Shown here piece by piece: positions 7,288 to 14,432 of a stretch of 64,000 nucleotides of DNA (position 1 is the first letter of the stretch; every line of letters starts with the position of its first letter). Location of the stretch: positions 1-64,000 of the forward strand of contig NZ_JAJJZG010000003.1 of NCBI RefSeq assembly GCF_021028995.1, in the 5' to 3' direction. Made by a program: the position numbers and the translations under genes. The notes beneath the pieces were generated by a model, which worked only from the letters and a program-made list of their open reading frames with translations, made no database searches and was not told the origin of the DNA. The DNA is from Halobacterium sp. KA-4 (GTDB lineage: Archaea; Halobacteriota; Halobacteria; Halobacteriales; Halobacteriaceae).

Positions 7288-7416
7288 TCACCGTAGTTGG
7301 ACCGTCGGCGACGTGGCGGTCCCGCTGGTTTCTCCGTCTCCGAGTGCGAGGTCGCCGTTCTCGTCAACGACCGTTCCATCGTGGTCGTAGACCGCGAAGT
7401 TGCTGAGGGCTCTCAT
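7288..7416 (-). CDS. 42-residue hypothetical viral protein
   Basis: A short frame starting at the ATG in 7414-7416, which overlaps the stop of the large gene upstream (ATGA). The product (MRALSNFAVYDHDGTVVDEN onward) has beta-strand character and no helix, and could be a small virion component or a cap for the neighbouring spike-like protein. The coupling overlap and normal codon use are the support. Confidence 0.5.
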   Translation of the reverse strand: MRALSNFAVYDHDGTVVDENGDLALGDGETSGTATSPTVQLR

Positions 7417-8381
7417 ACGAACCAACTCAGGAACGCGGAGTCAAACGTCGGATTATTGCTCGTATCCTGACGCGACAGTTCGACCTCGAAGCGAACCCAC
7501 GAATCAGCGGAGATGTTCGGGTCGTCCGCCAACGAGTAGTTGCGACTGATGGGGTTGCCGCTGTTCGTGCGCGTCCACGTACTCCCGCCATCCGTCGAGT
7601 AGGCCACGAACACGTCCACGGTTTCGCTGTCGAGCGTTCGCGTGAACGTTGCTATGTCCCATTCGTAGAGGTCCGTGGGGTAGGGCCACTCAAGAGTGGC
7701 CGACCCTGACGTAGTGGGGGTGATTGAGGATACGTCAGAAATCGCATAGGCAGCGATTGATGTTACACGATCACTCGTGTTGTCATCAGGATGAAGACCG
7801 TACGTTCCGTCTGTAATATCAATATCAGAGGACGTATATGGATAATTCGGCGAACCATCCAAACCCACCGTCTGGTCAGCGCCGTCATTATAGACGCCTA
7901 CGTAGTAATTAGTCCCGCTCTGGAGGTCGGCGTTTAGAGTGACAGTATCGCCCCCAGAATACTCTGCGGTCTTTTCATCCAGTATATTTTCATTCGAGTC
8001 CAACAGAAACACGTCTTGGACTGGTCCCGTATTGCTGGAGAGCGTTACTTCAACGCCCACTAACCCGCTGGCATTAGGATTGATTTTAAGGCCTTCCGAG
8101 CGCGAAGTGCTATGGGTTGACTCATCAGCCCCTCTTGTTGCGGTTGTTCCAACTGCACCCGAGTCAAATTTGATTGAGCCACCAGATACCACGGTCCCAT
8201 TATGCGTCACGCTCACACTGCTCTCCGTGAACGTTTGTGCGGCGTCGTAGGGATTCGGCCCCTGCCGCGTCGCCGAAATAATGTTCCCCGCGTCGTCGTA
8301 TTCGAGGCCGTGTCCGAGCGACTGCCCAATGTCGTCCTGAACGCCCTCAGTCGACTTCCCGGGAGAGTTATAGTCAGCCAT
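7413..8381 (-). CDS. Probable spike or receptor-binding protein, beta-rich
   Basis: 322 residues, the largest protein of the structural operon. It is rich in Ser, Thr, Gly and Asn and almost entirely predicted beta, with stretches such as DVFVAYSTDGGSTWTR that look like beta-sandwich or sialidase-like repeats. There is no signal peptide or membrane helix. Size and composition fit a host-attachment spike on a capsid vertex, as found beside capsid genes in this virus type. GC and codon use are lower in the middle (about 7700-8200), consistent with a fast-evolving or exchanged receptor-binding domain. The function is inferred. Confidence 0.6.
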   Translation of the reverse strand: MADYNSPGKSTEGVQDDIGQSLGHGLEYDDAGNIISATRQGPNPYDAAQTFTESSVSVTHNGTVVSGGSIKFDSGAVGTTATRGADESTHSTSRSEGLKINPNASGLVGVEVTLSSNTGPVQDVFLLDSNENILDEKTAEYSGGDTVTLNADLQSGTNYYVGVYNDGADQTVGLDGSPNYPYTSSDIDITDGTYGLHPDDNTSDRVTSIAAYAISDVSSITPTTSGSATLEWPYPTDLYEWDIATFTRTLDSETVDVFVAYSTDGGSTWTRTNSGNPISRNYSLADDPNISADSWVRFEVELSRQDTSNNPTFDSAFLSWFV

Positions 8382-8707
8382 CAGGTATCACTCTCGAAGA
8401 GGACCGCGACGCCATCGCCCGCGGTCGGCGCGCGAATCGAAATGGCGTCCGTGTTCGTGACGGTGAACGTCAGCGATGCCTCCGGCTTCAACGGCGCCGG
8501 CTGCGCGCTGCCATCCCCAACGTAGACGCGACTGCTCGCGTCGTTACTATCCAACGCCATCACCAGCACAGACACGCCCTCAGGCACGTCATGGGACGGG
8601 AGCGCCGTCGCCGTGCCGTCGCTCGGCACAACCTCGACGGCAGTGACGCTCTCCCTATTTCCAACTTGCTCACGGATGGCTTCGAGGCTGGGCGAGTAGT
8701 CACTCAC
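8381..8707 (-). CDS. Small beta-rich virion-type protein
   Basis: 108 residues from the GTG at 8707, which overlaps the upstream stop; the longer frame to 8761 is rejected because it runs into the preceding gene. After an N-terminal helix (SDYSPSLEAIREQVG) the rest is beta strands (VTAVEVVPSDGTATALPSHD and others), consistent with a single small jelly-roll or sandwich. It lies between the spike-like and capsid genes, so it is probably a structural protein. Confidence 0.6.
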   Translation of the reverse strand: MSDYSPSLEAIREQVGNRESVTAVEVVPSDGTATALPSHDVPEGVSVLVMALDSNDASSRVYVGDGSAQPAPLKPEASLTFTVTNTDAISIRAPTAGDGVAVLFESDT

Positions 8708-9041
8708 CGGCCCACACCCCCTTAATCGACGCGCCCGTATTGTCCGCGTCCGCGACCTCAACGGCGTCGATCTCGAGCTTGTCGAGCGTGAGCGTGCCGC
8801 CCTCGTGGGGCACGGTAATCGTTGAACCGCCCGTGGTCGATAGCGTCAGCGTCAGCGACGGGTCGCCGACGTGGGTCACGACCAACTCCTGGACGACGGC
8901 CGCCGGATTCAGGCTGTCTCCATCGGAGAGGCTGAAGTCGCCGCCGGTCGCGTAGTTGTCTGTTTCGACGGTCCCGGTGGTGTTCGTCGCGAGCGTCCCG
9001 CCACTGCCAGCGACGGTGTTGTTAAACTGTTTCTCGCCCAT
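8700..9041 (-). CDS. Small beta-rich virion-type protein
   Basis: 113 residues from the ATG at 9041, overlapping the stop of the capsid-like gene by one base. The content is mainly Thr/Gly/Val beta strands, for example SLTLTLSTTGGSTITVPHEG. Together with the next gene it forms a pair of small beta proteins directly after the capsid pair and may be a vertex or minor capsid protein. No direct family match is recognised. Confidence 0.6.
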   Translation of the reverse strand: MGEKQFNNTVAGSGGTLATNTTGTVETDNYATGGDFSLSDGDSLNPAAVVQELVVTHVGDPSLTLTLSTTGGSTITVPHEGGTLTLDKLEIDAVEVADADNTGASIKGVWAGE

Positions 9042-9463
9042 TACGAGAACACCCCCGAGACGAAGGACGCGAGACTGCGGCCCGCGCCGCCCTCGCGGTC
9101 AAGGGTCACGTCTACGGCGATGTCATAGCCGTTCTCGTCGTCGACGTTCTTGACCTCGACGCCGACGCGGTCCTCGCGCTCGACGCTCTCAGTCGGGTAG
9201 AACGAGTATCGGTCGCCGTCGCCGTCGATGTAGTCCTTCCCGATGAGGTCAACGAGCGGTACGCGGTCGGTGTGGTCGCCGCCGACCTGCGGCTCGACGA
9301 ACGGCACGACCTGGAGGTCCAGCCGCGGACCTGTGTAAATGCGCACGTCCACGCGGTCGACGGTCGCCGCTTCAGCCACCTTCTTGGTGAGCGTCTTCGA
9401 CGAGTCGGGACCGACGCGGTCGGCGAACCTGACGGTCTTGCGGTTGCTTGTGTTTGCACTCAT
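9041..9463 (-). CDS. Probable small major capsid protein (single jelly roll)
   Basis: 140 residues, all beta: strands such as VDVRIYTGPRLDLQVVPFVE and DRVGVEVKNVDDENGYDIAV. In viruses of the SH1, SNJ1 and P23-77 group the capsid is built from two different single-jelly-roll proteins encoded side by side. This gene and the next one (22 bases upstream) fit that arrangement in size and position. The N-terminus is basic, as expected for a protein facing the membrane or genome. The identification rests on predicted fold, size and context; a structure or profile search would decide. Confidence 0.6.
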   Translation of the reverse strand: MSANTSNRKTVRFADRVGPDSSKTLTKKVAEAATVDRVDVRIYTGPRLDLQVVPFVEPQVGGDHTDRVPLVDLIGKDYIDGDGDRYSFYPTESVEREDRVGVEVKNVDDENGYDIAVDVTLDREGGAGRSLASFVSGVFS

Positions 9464-9484
9464 AAATAATGGATTTCGGGGGCG

Positions 9485-9991
9485 TTAGCCCGACTGCGAG
9501 TAGTACAGCCGACCTTCGCAGGCCGACGGGTCGATTTCCACGCCGTCACTGGACGGGTCCGCGACGACGCGGAACTCCAGGTGTCGGCCCGGCTTCGCGT
9601 AGGGGCCGAGTGCGGCGAGGATGGGGCGCATGGTGCGGTCGCTGGCCTTCGCGTCGGCCAGCTCGCCGAGCGCGTCGATAGTCGTCGACGCGAGCACGCG
9701 CCGCTGTTCGGAGTCGGTGATGGCCGCCACAAGTTCGCCTTCGATAGCGTCACCCGCGTCGCCGGAGCCGTTCCCCGACGCCTTCAGCACGGCGTAGATG
9801 AACGCTTCAGCGTAGTCGCGGTTTGTGACGCCCGCGCCGAACCAGCCGACCTTGTCCTGCGGAATTTGCTTGCTCCAGACCGTTACCTCGGTCTCCGCGA
9901 CGAGTGTTCGCGGCTCGAAGTTGCTCGGGAGGACGGGGAACTTCTGGCCGACCTGTGCGAGGTCAGGTGCGTTGGTGAGGTCGCGCGGCAT
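9485..9991 (-). CDS. Probable large major capsid protein (single jelly roll)
   Basis: 168 residues from ATG. The segment TEVTVWSKQIPQDKVGWFGA resembles, from memory, the conserved I-P-x-D-x-x-x-W/F-G stretch seen near the start of SH1/SNJ1-type capsid proteins. The middle (about 75-130) is helical and would insert between strands, making this the larger partner. It is the second gene of the leftward operon, directly before the smaller capsid candidate, and should be highly expressed in the lytic state. Confidence is moderate because no alignment could be run. Confidence 0.65.
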   Translation of the reverse strand: MPRDLTNAPDLAQVGQKFPVLPSNFEPRTLVAETEVTVWSKQIPQDKVGWFGAGVTNRDYAEAFIYAVLKASGNGSGDAGDAIEGELVAAITDSEQRRVLASTTIDALGELADAKASDRTMRPILAALGPYAKPGRHLEFRVVADPSSDGVEIDPSACEGRLYYSQSG

Positions 9992-10228
9992 CTAGACACC
10001 CCCCGTGCCGCTGTCGCCATCCTGGCCGGTCGCAGGATTATAGCCGGTGAATGCTTGGAACGCCTGTGCAACTCGGTTAGCGAGGGTCTGGCCGACAGCG
10101 TCGGCGAAGTTCCACACTGTCGCGCCCAGGATGATGGCGACGACAGCGAGCACCCCGCCCGTCGAGAAGAGGTCGATAGACCCCATCCCGAACGGCAGTT
10201 TCGCCTCGGTCGCTTCTTCGATTGCCAT
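9992..10228 (-). CDS. Small membrane protein, first gene of the structural operon
   Basis: 78 residues. One hydrophobic helix (about 24-45, GGVLAVVAIILGATVWNFAD) is followed by an amphipathic helix (TLANRVAQAFQAF). Small one-span proteins directly before the capsid genes are a regular feature of membrane-containing icosahedral viruses, where they line the inner membrane. It starts 31 bases from the centre of a TATA box that it shares with the divergent gene at 10286. Confidence 0.7.
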   Translation of the reverse strand: MAIEEATEAKLPFGMGSIDLFSTGGVLAVVAIILGATVWNFADAVGQTLANRVAQAFQAFTGYNPATGQDGDSGTGGV

Positions 10229-10255
10229 TGCATCCTTAGCAACGACCGGGGGAAA

Positions 10256-10263
10256 GTTAATAT
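10256..10263. promoter_or_regulatory. Shared bidirectional TATA element
   Basis: GTTAATAT lies 27 bases (from its centre) before the rightward ATG at 10286 and 31 bases before the leftward ATG at 10228. The 57-base gap between the two divergent genes holds no other AT-rich box. One TATA-like site therefore seems to serve both structural operons. Confidence 0.5.
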
Positions 10264-10285
10264 CCGAACAGTGAAATTACAGTAT

Positions 10286-10498
10286 ATGCCCCTGCTCGGC
10301 TTCGGGGCAGTCACCGTCATCATGGTGGCGCTAATCACGAAGGCCTACAAATCGGACTTGGCGGTCGTCATCGCCAAAATTTGGGCGGTATACGCCCTGT
10401 ACGCGTTCGGCGTGCGTATCCATCACGCCGAGGCCGTGGTTGCGCTCATCAGTGGCTGGCTGGCTGTACTCGCCCGGACAGTAGGCACAGTGCTGTAA
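10286..10498 (+). CDS. Small two-span membrane protein
   Basis: 70 residues, MPLLGFGAVTVIMVALITKA onward, with two hydrophobic segments (about 4-19 and 25-42) and a third weaker one near the C-terminus. It heads the rightward operon that contains the ATPase, five bases before the next gene. By analogy with related viruses it may be an internal-membrane protein near the packaging vertex; this is inference. Confidence 0.6.
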   Translation: MPLLGFGAVTVIMVALITKAYKSDLAVVIAKIWAVYALYAFGVRIHHAEAVVALISGWLAVLARTVGTVL

Positions 10499-10502
10499 AC
10501 CC

Positions 10503-10910
10503 ATGCCAGAACGCTGCCCACGGTGCGGAAGCACCCACGACAGTCTCGACGGCGTCGCCAATCACGCGTGGAAAACGCAGGACGACGCTCACGACGACGC
10601 GACCTCGAAAGACGAGGGAATGCGCATCGCCGTCGAGGAAGAGTACAGTAGCGACGACCAACCGCCCGACGACCCGCCCGCGGACTCGGACAGTGATTCA
10701 CCCGACGACGACGGGGACGCGCACAGTAACGGCGGCAGTAGCGACCCGACAGTAAGCGACGGCCCACCCGATATTCCCGACGACACAGACGACAGTAGCG
10801 ACGACCTCGAAGAAGCCCCGTGCGGCTGTACCGTCGACACGGCCGATTTCGAGGATGGCACAGTTCTCCGCTGTACTGAGCACGACAAGAAATTCGTTTA
10901 CAATGAGTGA
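10503..10910 (+). CDS. Zinc-finger protein with acidic central region
   Basis: 135 residues. The N-terminus CPRCGSTHDSLDGVANHAW has a C-x2-C and two histidines, a possible C2H2-like finger. The centre (about 45-105) is a disordered Asp/Ser/Pro run, and the C-terminus has CGCTV and a C-x2-H pair that could form a second site. The end overlaps the next gene by eight bases. A DNA- or protein-binding adaptor in packaging or gene control is possible. Confidence 0.6.
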   Translation: MPERCPRCGSTHDSLDGVANHAWKTQDDAHDDATSKDEGMRIAVEEEYSSDDQPPDDPPADSDSDSPDDDGDAHSNGGSSDPTVSDGPPDIPDDTDDSSDDLEEAPCGCTVDTADFEDGTVLRCTEHDKKFVYNE

Positions 10911-11271
10911 CCCAAGCAGCTTCAGCGCCGTTGACGAACAGGCCGCCGAAGGACACGCAGCCGCGGAAGGCGTCGAGCCGGTCGACGGCGGTGACGTCGG
11001 CAGTGAGCGCACCGTCCGCGAGATGCTTTTGTCGACCGGACGCGGCCGGTCGCTCGACGAGGTCGAAAGCCCGTGGGACCCCGACCGCGGGGGCATGACT
11101 CGGATTATGCGCGCCATCCAGAAGGCGACGGACGTGGACGGGCTGCCGGCGATTGCCGACCTCGGGATTGGGCTCGGTGAGTGGTGGGTGAATCTTGACC
11201 TCGACGACGGTGAGAGCAATAGCGACGGCGACAGTGGAGAGCCTGGAGAGCCTGGAGGGCCCACGCCATGA
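10903..11271 (+). CDS. Hypothetical viral protein upstream of the ATPase
   Basis: 122 residues from the ATG at 10903, inside the end of the preceding gene. Earlier in-frame starts would lie deeper in that gene. It is acidic, with a central helical region (TRIMRAIQKATDVDGLPAIA) and a Gly/Asp/Pro tail. Its stop overlaps the ATPase start (ATGA), so the two are probably made in step and may work together. Confidence 0.6.
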   Translation: MSDPSSFSAVDEQAAEGHAAAEGVEPVDGGDVGSERTVREMLLSTGRGRSLDEVESPWDPDRGGMTRIMRAIQKATDVDGLPAIADLGIGLGEWWVNLDLDDGESNSDGDSGEPGEPGGPTP

Positions 11272-11942
11272 ATGCGAAACACATCCTCCTTGGCGGGTCG
11301 TCTGGCGGCGGGAAAACGACTCGCGCTCGGGAAATGGTTGACAAGCACGACGGCGTCGCGGTGTGGGTGAACCACAACGACGAGGACGCCCCAGGCGATA
11401 CGGTTCGGTCACTCGCGGAGATGGAGGACGCCGTCCAGTCGTGTTCGTCGCTCGCGGAGGTTCGGAACCTCCGGCTGAACTACGTCTGTCAGGACGCGCA
11501 GAGCGGCGCAGAGACGGCGCGGACGTTCGCGCGGAGTGTCGGTCAGCACTTTGACGCGGAGGTCTGTACGCTCGTGCTCGTGGACGAGGCGCATAACGCG
11601 CTGCCGGACTCGAAAGCGGAGAGTAGCGTGAAGAACGGGAACCCGGTCGCGAAAATGCTCCACGAGGACCGCGACCTCAACGTGAAATGCGTGCTCGCCA
11701 CGCAGGACCCTCAAGACCTCTACTATCCACCGACTAAGCAGTGCGTGTTTATCGTCTGGTGTGGGCCCGTTCGCACGTTCCACAAAGGCTTCGTGAACTA
11801 CTACAACCTCAACGAGATGGAGGCCGCCGACGACGTCGAGGACGCGAGCCTGCCGACCGATAACTATGAGGTCGTCGTTATCGACCCGACGCTCCCGCCG
11901 CGCGTCGTGCATCGCACCGAGACGAATCCACAGTACGGATGA
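11268..11942 (+). CDS. Genome-packaging-type P-loop ATPase
   Basis: 224 residues. Walker A is GGSSGGGKTTRA (about 9-20), and Walker B is CTLVLVDEAHNALPD (about 97-111), with a sensor-like ATQDPQD stretch near 145. Short ATPases of the FtsK/HerA-related A32 type drive DNA packaging in membrane-containing icosahedral viruses, and this one has the right length and neighbours. It is coupled to the genes on both sides by ATGA overlaps. Unlike a single-operon layout, it is transcribed away from the capsid genes. It would act at the virion vertex during assembly. Confidence 0.75.
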   Translation: MNAKHILLGGSSGGGKTTRAREMVDKHDGVAVWVNHNDEDAPGDTVRSLAEMEDAVQSCSSLAEVRNLRLNYVCQDAQSGAETARTFARSVGQHFDAEVCTLVLVDEAHNALPDSKAESSVKNGNPVAKMLHEDRDLNVKCVLATQDPQDLYYPPTKQCVFIVWCGPVRTFHKGFVNYYNLNEMEAADDVEDASLPTDNYEVVVIDPTLPPRVVHRTETNPQYG

Positions 11943-12334
11943 ACGGGAGCACCGGAGGTCGCGGGTCGACGGCGACGCACGCGGTCGCGGAGCGATACGG
12001 TCTAGAGGTCGAAAGCCGGCCGTGGTACGACGCCGTCAGTCCGACCGGCACGAAGTACGAAGTGAAAGCCACGTCGCGGGCGCTCGCCGACGGCAGCACC
12101 GGCCGGTTTCGTCTCTGGGAGGAACAGCACCGGAGTCTCACGGCGTCGGACGCGCAGGGGACCTCGTGGTATGCGTTCGTGTTGCTGTCCCAGAGTGGCG
12201 ACGTACGCCGGATTCAGCGCCGGAAGCCGTCGACGGTGACGCGGCTGGTCAACGAGCGCGGCGGTTGGTACGACGCCGGCCACGAGGGGAAGGACGGGCG
12301 GCAGTTCAAGCTCGCGCACGACGCTGTTTTCTGA
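11939..12334 (+). CDS. PD-(D/E)XK-type nuclease-like protein
   Basis: 131 residues. An N-terminal helix (THAVAERYGLEVES) leads to WYDAVSPTGTKYEVKATSRA, whose Asp, then Glu-Val-Lys 11-13 residues later, matches the core of PD-(D/E)XK nucleases such as Holliday-junction resolvases. A Gln-Arg-rich C-terminal half follows (RRIQRRKPSTVTR). It is coupled to the ATPase (ATGA). A resolvase that trims replication or packaging intermediates would fit that pairing; this is inferred from the motif and position. It is the last gene before the strong palindrome at 12407. Confidence 0.55.
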   Translation: MNGSTGGRGSTATHAVAERYGLEVESRPWYDAVSPTGTKYEVKATSRALADGSTGRFRLWEEQHRSLTASDAQGTSWYAFVLLSQSGDVRRIQRRKPSTVTRLVNERGGWYDAGHEGKDGRQFKLAHDAVF

Positions 12335-12406
12335 AGTCGCGCGAACCCCTGCGAACCCGGTTTGCGTCTGAGCACACGGGGTCGCGCGTCGAGAAAATGG
12401 CTTCCG

Positions 12407-12448
12407 CCGATATGAACACGAGCGCGAGAACTCCCGTGTTCATATCGG
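12407..12448. repeat. Perfect 14-bp palindrome between convergent viral operons
   Basis: CCGATATGAACACG (12407-12420) and its exact complement CGTGTTCATATCGG (12435-12448) flank 14 bases. The structure sits in the 231-base gap between the end of the rightward ATPase operon (12334) and the end of the leftward operon (12566). It could end transcription from both sides or be a protein-binding or processing site. No T-run follows on either strand. Confidence 0.6.
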
Positions 12449-12565
12449 GAGTGCCGCGGTGGTTCAACGCAGCGTAGTAGTAAGCGAACCGAGAAGAAAA
12501 CAGGCATTTCACCCCGATTTGGGGGTTTCAGTCACCCACTCAGAGACCCGTTTCCGGGTTCGTGT

Positions 12566-12859
12566 TCACGACTCTAGGCCGACCTCGACGTCCGGGCCGT
12601 CGTAGTCGACCGAGATTTGCCGCGTCGAAATGGTCTCGGCCAGCTCCTCTGCGAGACTCGGCGGCAAGTCGGGATGCTGTAGGGCCTCCTCGACGTTCTC
12701 GACGAAGTCGCCAGCGGCGTCACACGCGAACGCCACCGCCTTGGCGTTGGTTTCCACGTCGAAGGTCCGCTTCGCGCTCTGAATGGCGTCGTAGCGGTAC
12801 GCGAGCCCTTCGTCGGGGTCCGTGCGGATTCGCACCGAGCCCGGGACGTCGTTACTCAT
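12566..12859 (-). CDS. Hypothetical viral protein
   Basis: 97 residues from the ATG at 12859 (SNDVPGSVRIRTDPDEGLAY onward), overlapping the end of the upstream gene by eight bases; longer frames are rejected for that reason. The N-terminal strand-helix pattern (VRIRTDPDEGLAYRYDAIQS) followed by a long helical region hints at a small DNA-binding fold. It is the last gene of the second leftward operon. Confidence 0.6.
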   Translation of the reverse strand: MSNDVPGSVRIRTDPDEGLAYRYDAIQSAKRTFDVETNAKAVAFACDAAGDFVENVEEALQHPDLPPSLAEELAETISTRQISVDYDGPDVEVGLES

Positions 12860-13073
12860 CGGTCCACCCCTTCGAGATGCTGTAGTCCTCGTCCTTCCAC
12901 TCGTGCGTGAACGCGTGGACGCCACAAACCGATTCGGCTATCTCGCGGTTGTTCTCCCGCGGGAGGTTCGAGGCGTCGGCCAGCCGCTCGACGACGACGT
13001 CGCCGCACGAGCACGTCGCCCGATAGATGTCGCGGTCGTACTCCGCACGCTCCTCACTCGCCACCGGCCTCAC
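12852..13073 (-). CDS. Small Cys-containing viral protein
   Basis: 73 residues from a GTG that overlaps the end of the PAPS-reductase-like gene by 20 bases; a second in-frame GTG at 13064 would shorten this. It contains CSCGDVVVERL and a later Cys and His, which could hold one zinc ion. The function is unknown, and the close coupling suggests it is co-expressed with the gene before it. Confidence 0.55.
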   Translation of the reverse strand: MRPVASEERAEYDRDIYRATCSCGDVVVERLADASNLPRENNREIAESVCGVHAFTHEWKDEDYSISKGWTDE

Positions 13074-13869
13074 CTCCGTCAGGAACCGCGCACGTCGAGC
13101 ACAGCGTCATCTGGTCCTCGTCGACGCGAGCGGCACGCTGCTGGTGCTCGGAGAGGGACGCCCACGCCCACAGCGTGGTCTCGTCGTCGGTCTCGGTGTC
13201 GAGGTTCCGCAGCCACTCGGCGTGGTCCTCGTAGCCTTCTGCTTCCAGGTCGATCAGCTCCTCGCGGCTGCCGAAGCACCCGCAGAAGCAGTCGCCGGAG
13301 CGACCGAGCGTGTCCCAGAGCGGATTCTCGGGAAGGTCGCGCTCGTCGAGGAACTCGCGGCAGTCCTGTTTCGTCCAGTCGTGGATCGGCGCGACCCACG
13401 TCCAGCGGTCGGCCTCTTGGACGCCCTCGACGTGCGCCATCCGACGCTCGGACTCGTGACTGCGGACGCCCGTCCAGAGCACGAGGTCGTCGCGGCCCTT
13501 CGCCAGCTTCCCCAGTTGGCGCTCCTTGAGGAAGTTGTACATCATCCCGTGCCGGCTGGGGCCGGGATAGCCGTTCTCGCGGACCTTCTCGGCGTAACTC
13601 TCGTGCGTTCGAAGCGTCCACAGCTGCGCGCCGAGCGCGTCGGCGAGGTCCTCGATGTACTCGCGGTTCGCGTCGAGGCCGGTGCCGGTGTCGAGGTACG
13701 CGAGCACGTCGATGGTTGGCGCGACCTCCTGCGAGACCGCGGCGGCGACCGTCGAGTCCATCCCGCCCGAGACGAGCGCGACGTGGAAGCTACGCCGTCC
13801 GGTCGGGACGTCGTCAAGGTCGATGCTCACCGACTGCGGAGTTGCACGGCCGTCTTGCTCAGTCGGCAC
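13054..13869 (-). CDS. PAPS reductase-like (PP-loop ATPase family) protein
   Basis: 271 residues from a GTG overlapping the preceding gene. The N-terminal VALVSGGMDSTVAAAV is the PP-loop that binds and adenylates substrates in PAPS reductases and related enzymes. Further on are THESYAEKVRENGYPGPSRH and GVRSHESERR, typical of the family. The C-terminal CFCGCF and CSTC cysteines could bind a metal or Fe-S cluster, a feature of DndC-like members more than of sulfate-assimilation enzymes. Such genes occur in several haloviruses; a role in modifying DNA or thiolating tRNA is speculative. No partner genes for DNA phosphorothioation are nearby. Confidence 0.75.
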   Translation of the reverse strand: MPTEQDGRATPQSVSIDLDDVPTGRRSFHVALVSGGMDSTVAAAVSQEVAPTIDVLAYLDTGTGLDANREYIEDLADALGAQLWTLRTHESYAEKVRENGYPGPSRHGMMYNFLKERQLGKLAKGRDDLVLWTGVRSHESERRMAHVEGVQEADRWTWVAPIHDWTKQDCREFLDERDLPENPLWDTLGRSGDCFCGCFGSREELIDLEAEGYEDHAEWLRNLDTETDDETTLWAWASLSEHQQRAARVDEDQMTLCSTCAVPDGGEAGGE

Positions 13870-14278
13870 TGCGATCCCCTCGTTTGACGGCGATATGGGG
13901 CTCGTTTATCGGGTCGCCCGTCTGCCGGAGGTAGCCGCGGTTGTCGAGCGGCTTCAGGACGCGCCGAGAGATGCTTTCCTTCGGGACGTTGAGCTTCGAG
14001 GACAGCACGCTCCGAGCCTCGTCGAGCGGGATAGTGCTGCCATCTGAAAGCGAGAGAAGCGCGCGGTAGGCATCAGCGAGAGTCTCATCGTCCTGTGGGG
14101 GGACAAGACCGCCGTCGGTGGCGGGCTGAGAGACAGTCTCGCGCATATGCTCTCGGATGGCCTGGCTCCGGTTCTTTCCAGCTTCGTCGAGGGCGTCGTC
14201 GTACTCTTCGACGAGCTGCTTAGGCACGCGGACAGTGACCCGCTTCGTGTTGGACTCGTCGCTCTCCATGCGAGCCAT
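13859..14278 (-). CDS. Ribbon-helix-helix and winged-helix-like regulator
   Basis: 139 residues. The N-terminus (TKRVTVRVPKQLVEEYDDAL then KNRSQAIREHMRE) is a ribbon-helix-helix domain. The C-terminal half (about 65-135, VPKESISRRVLKPLDNRGYL) reads like a winged helix. GGAGGT lies 11 bases before the ATG, a rare clear Shine-Dalgarno in this region. Two DNA-binding domains in one small protein suggest an operon regulator or a plasmid-type initiator; the sequence does not decide. Confidence 0.65.
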   Translation of the reverse strand: MARMESDESNTKRVTVRVPKQLVEEYDDALDEAGKNRSQAIREHMRETVSQPATDGGLVPPQDDETLADAYRALLSLSDGSTIPLDEARSVLSSKLNVPKESISRRVLKPLDNRGYLRQTGDPINEPHIAVKRGDRSAD

Positions 14279-14432
14279 CGTTAGGCTACCTCCGCATGAC
14301 GCACGCCGGTCGTGTCATACGCCACAGAATCCCCACACTGCGAGCGGTTTTGGGGACGAAGGGACAGTATGTAGGACGCCCCTCCCCCATCGCCAGCGGG
14401 ACTCACGCGCGGTCGTGTGTGCGTGCGGGGGC

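Noticed and set aside
13054-13869. Complete Dnd DNA-phosphorothioation system
   Set aside because: Only the DndC-like PP-loop protein is present; no DndA, DndB, DndD or DndE homologue is seen nearby.
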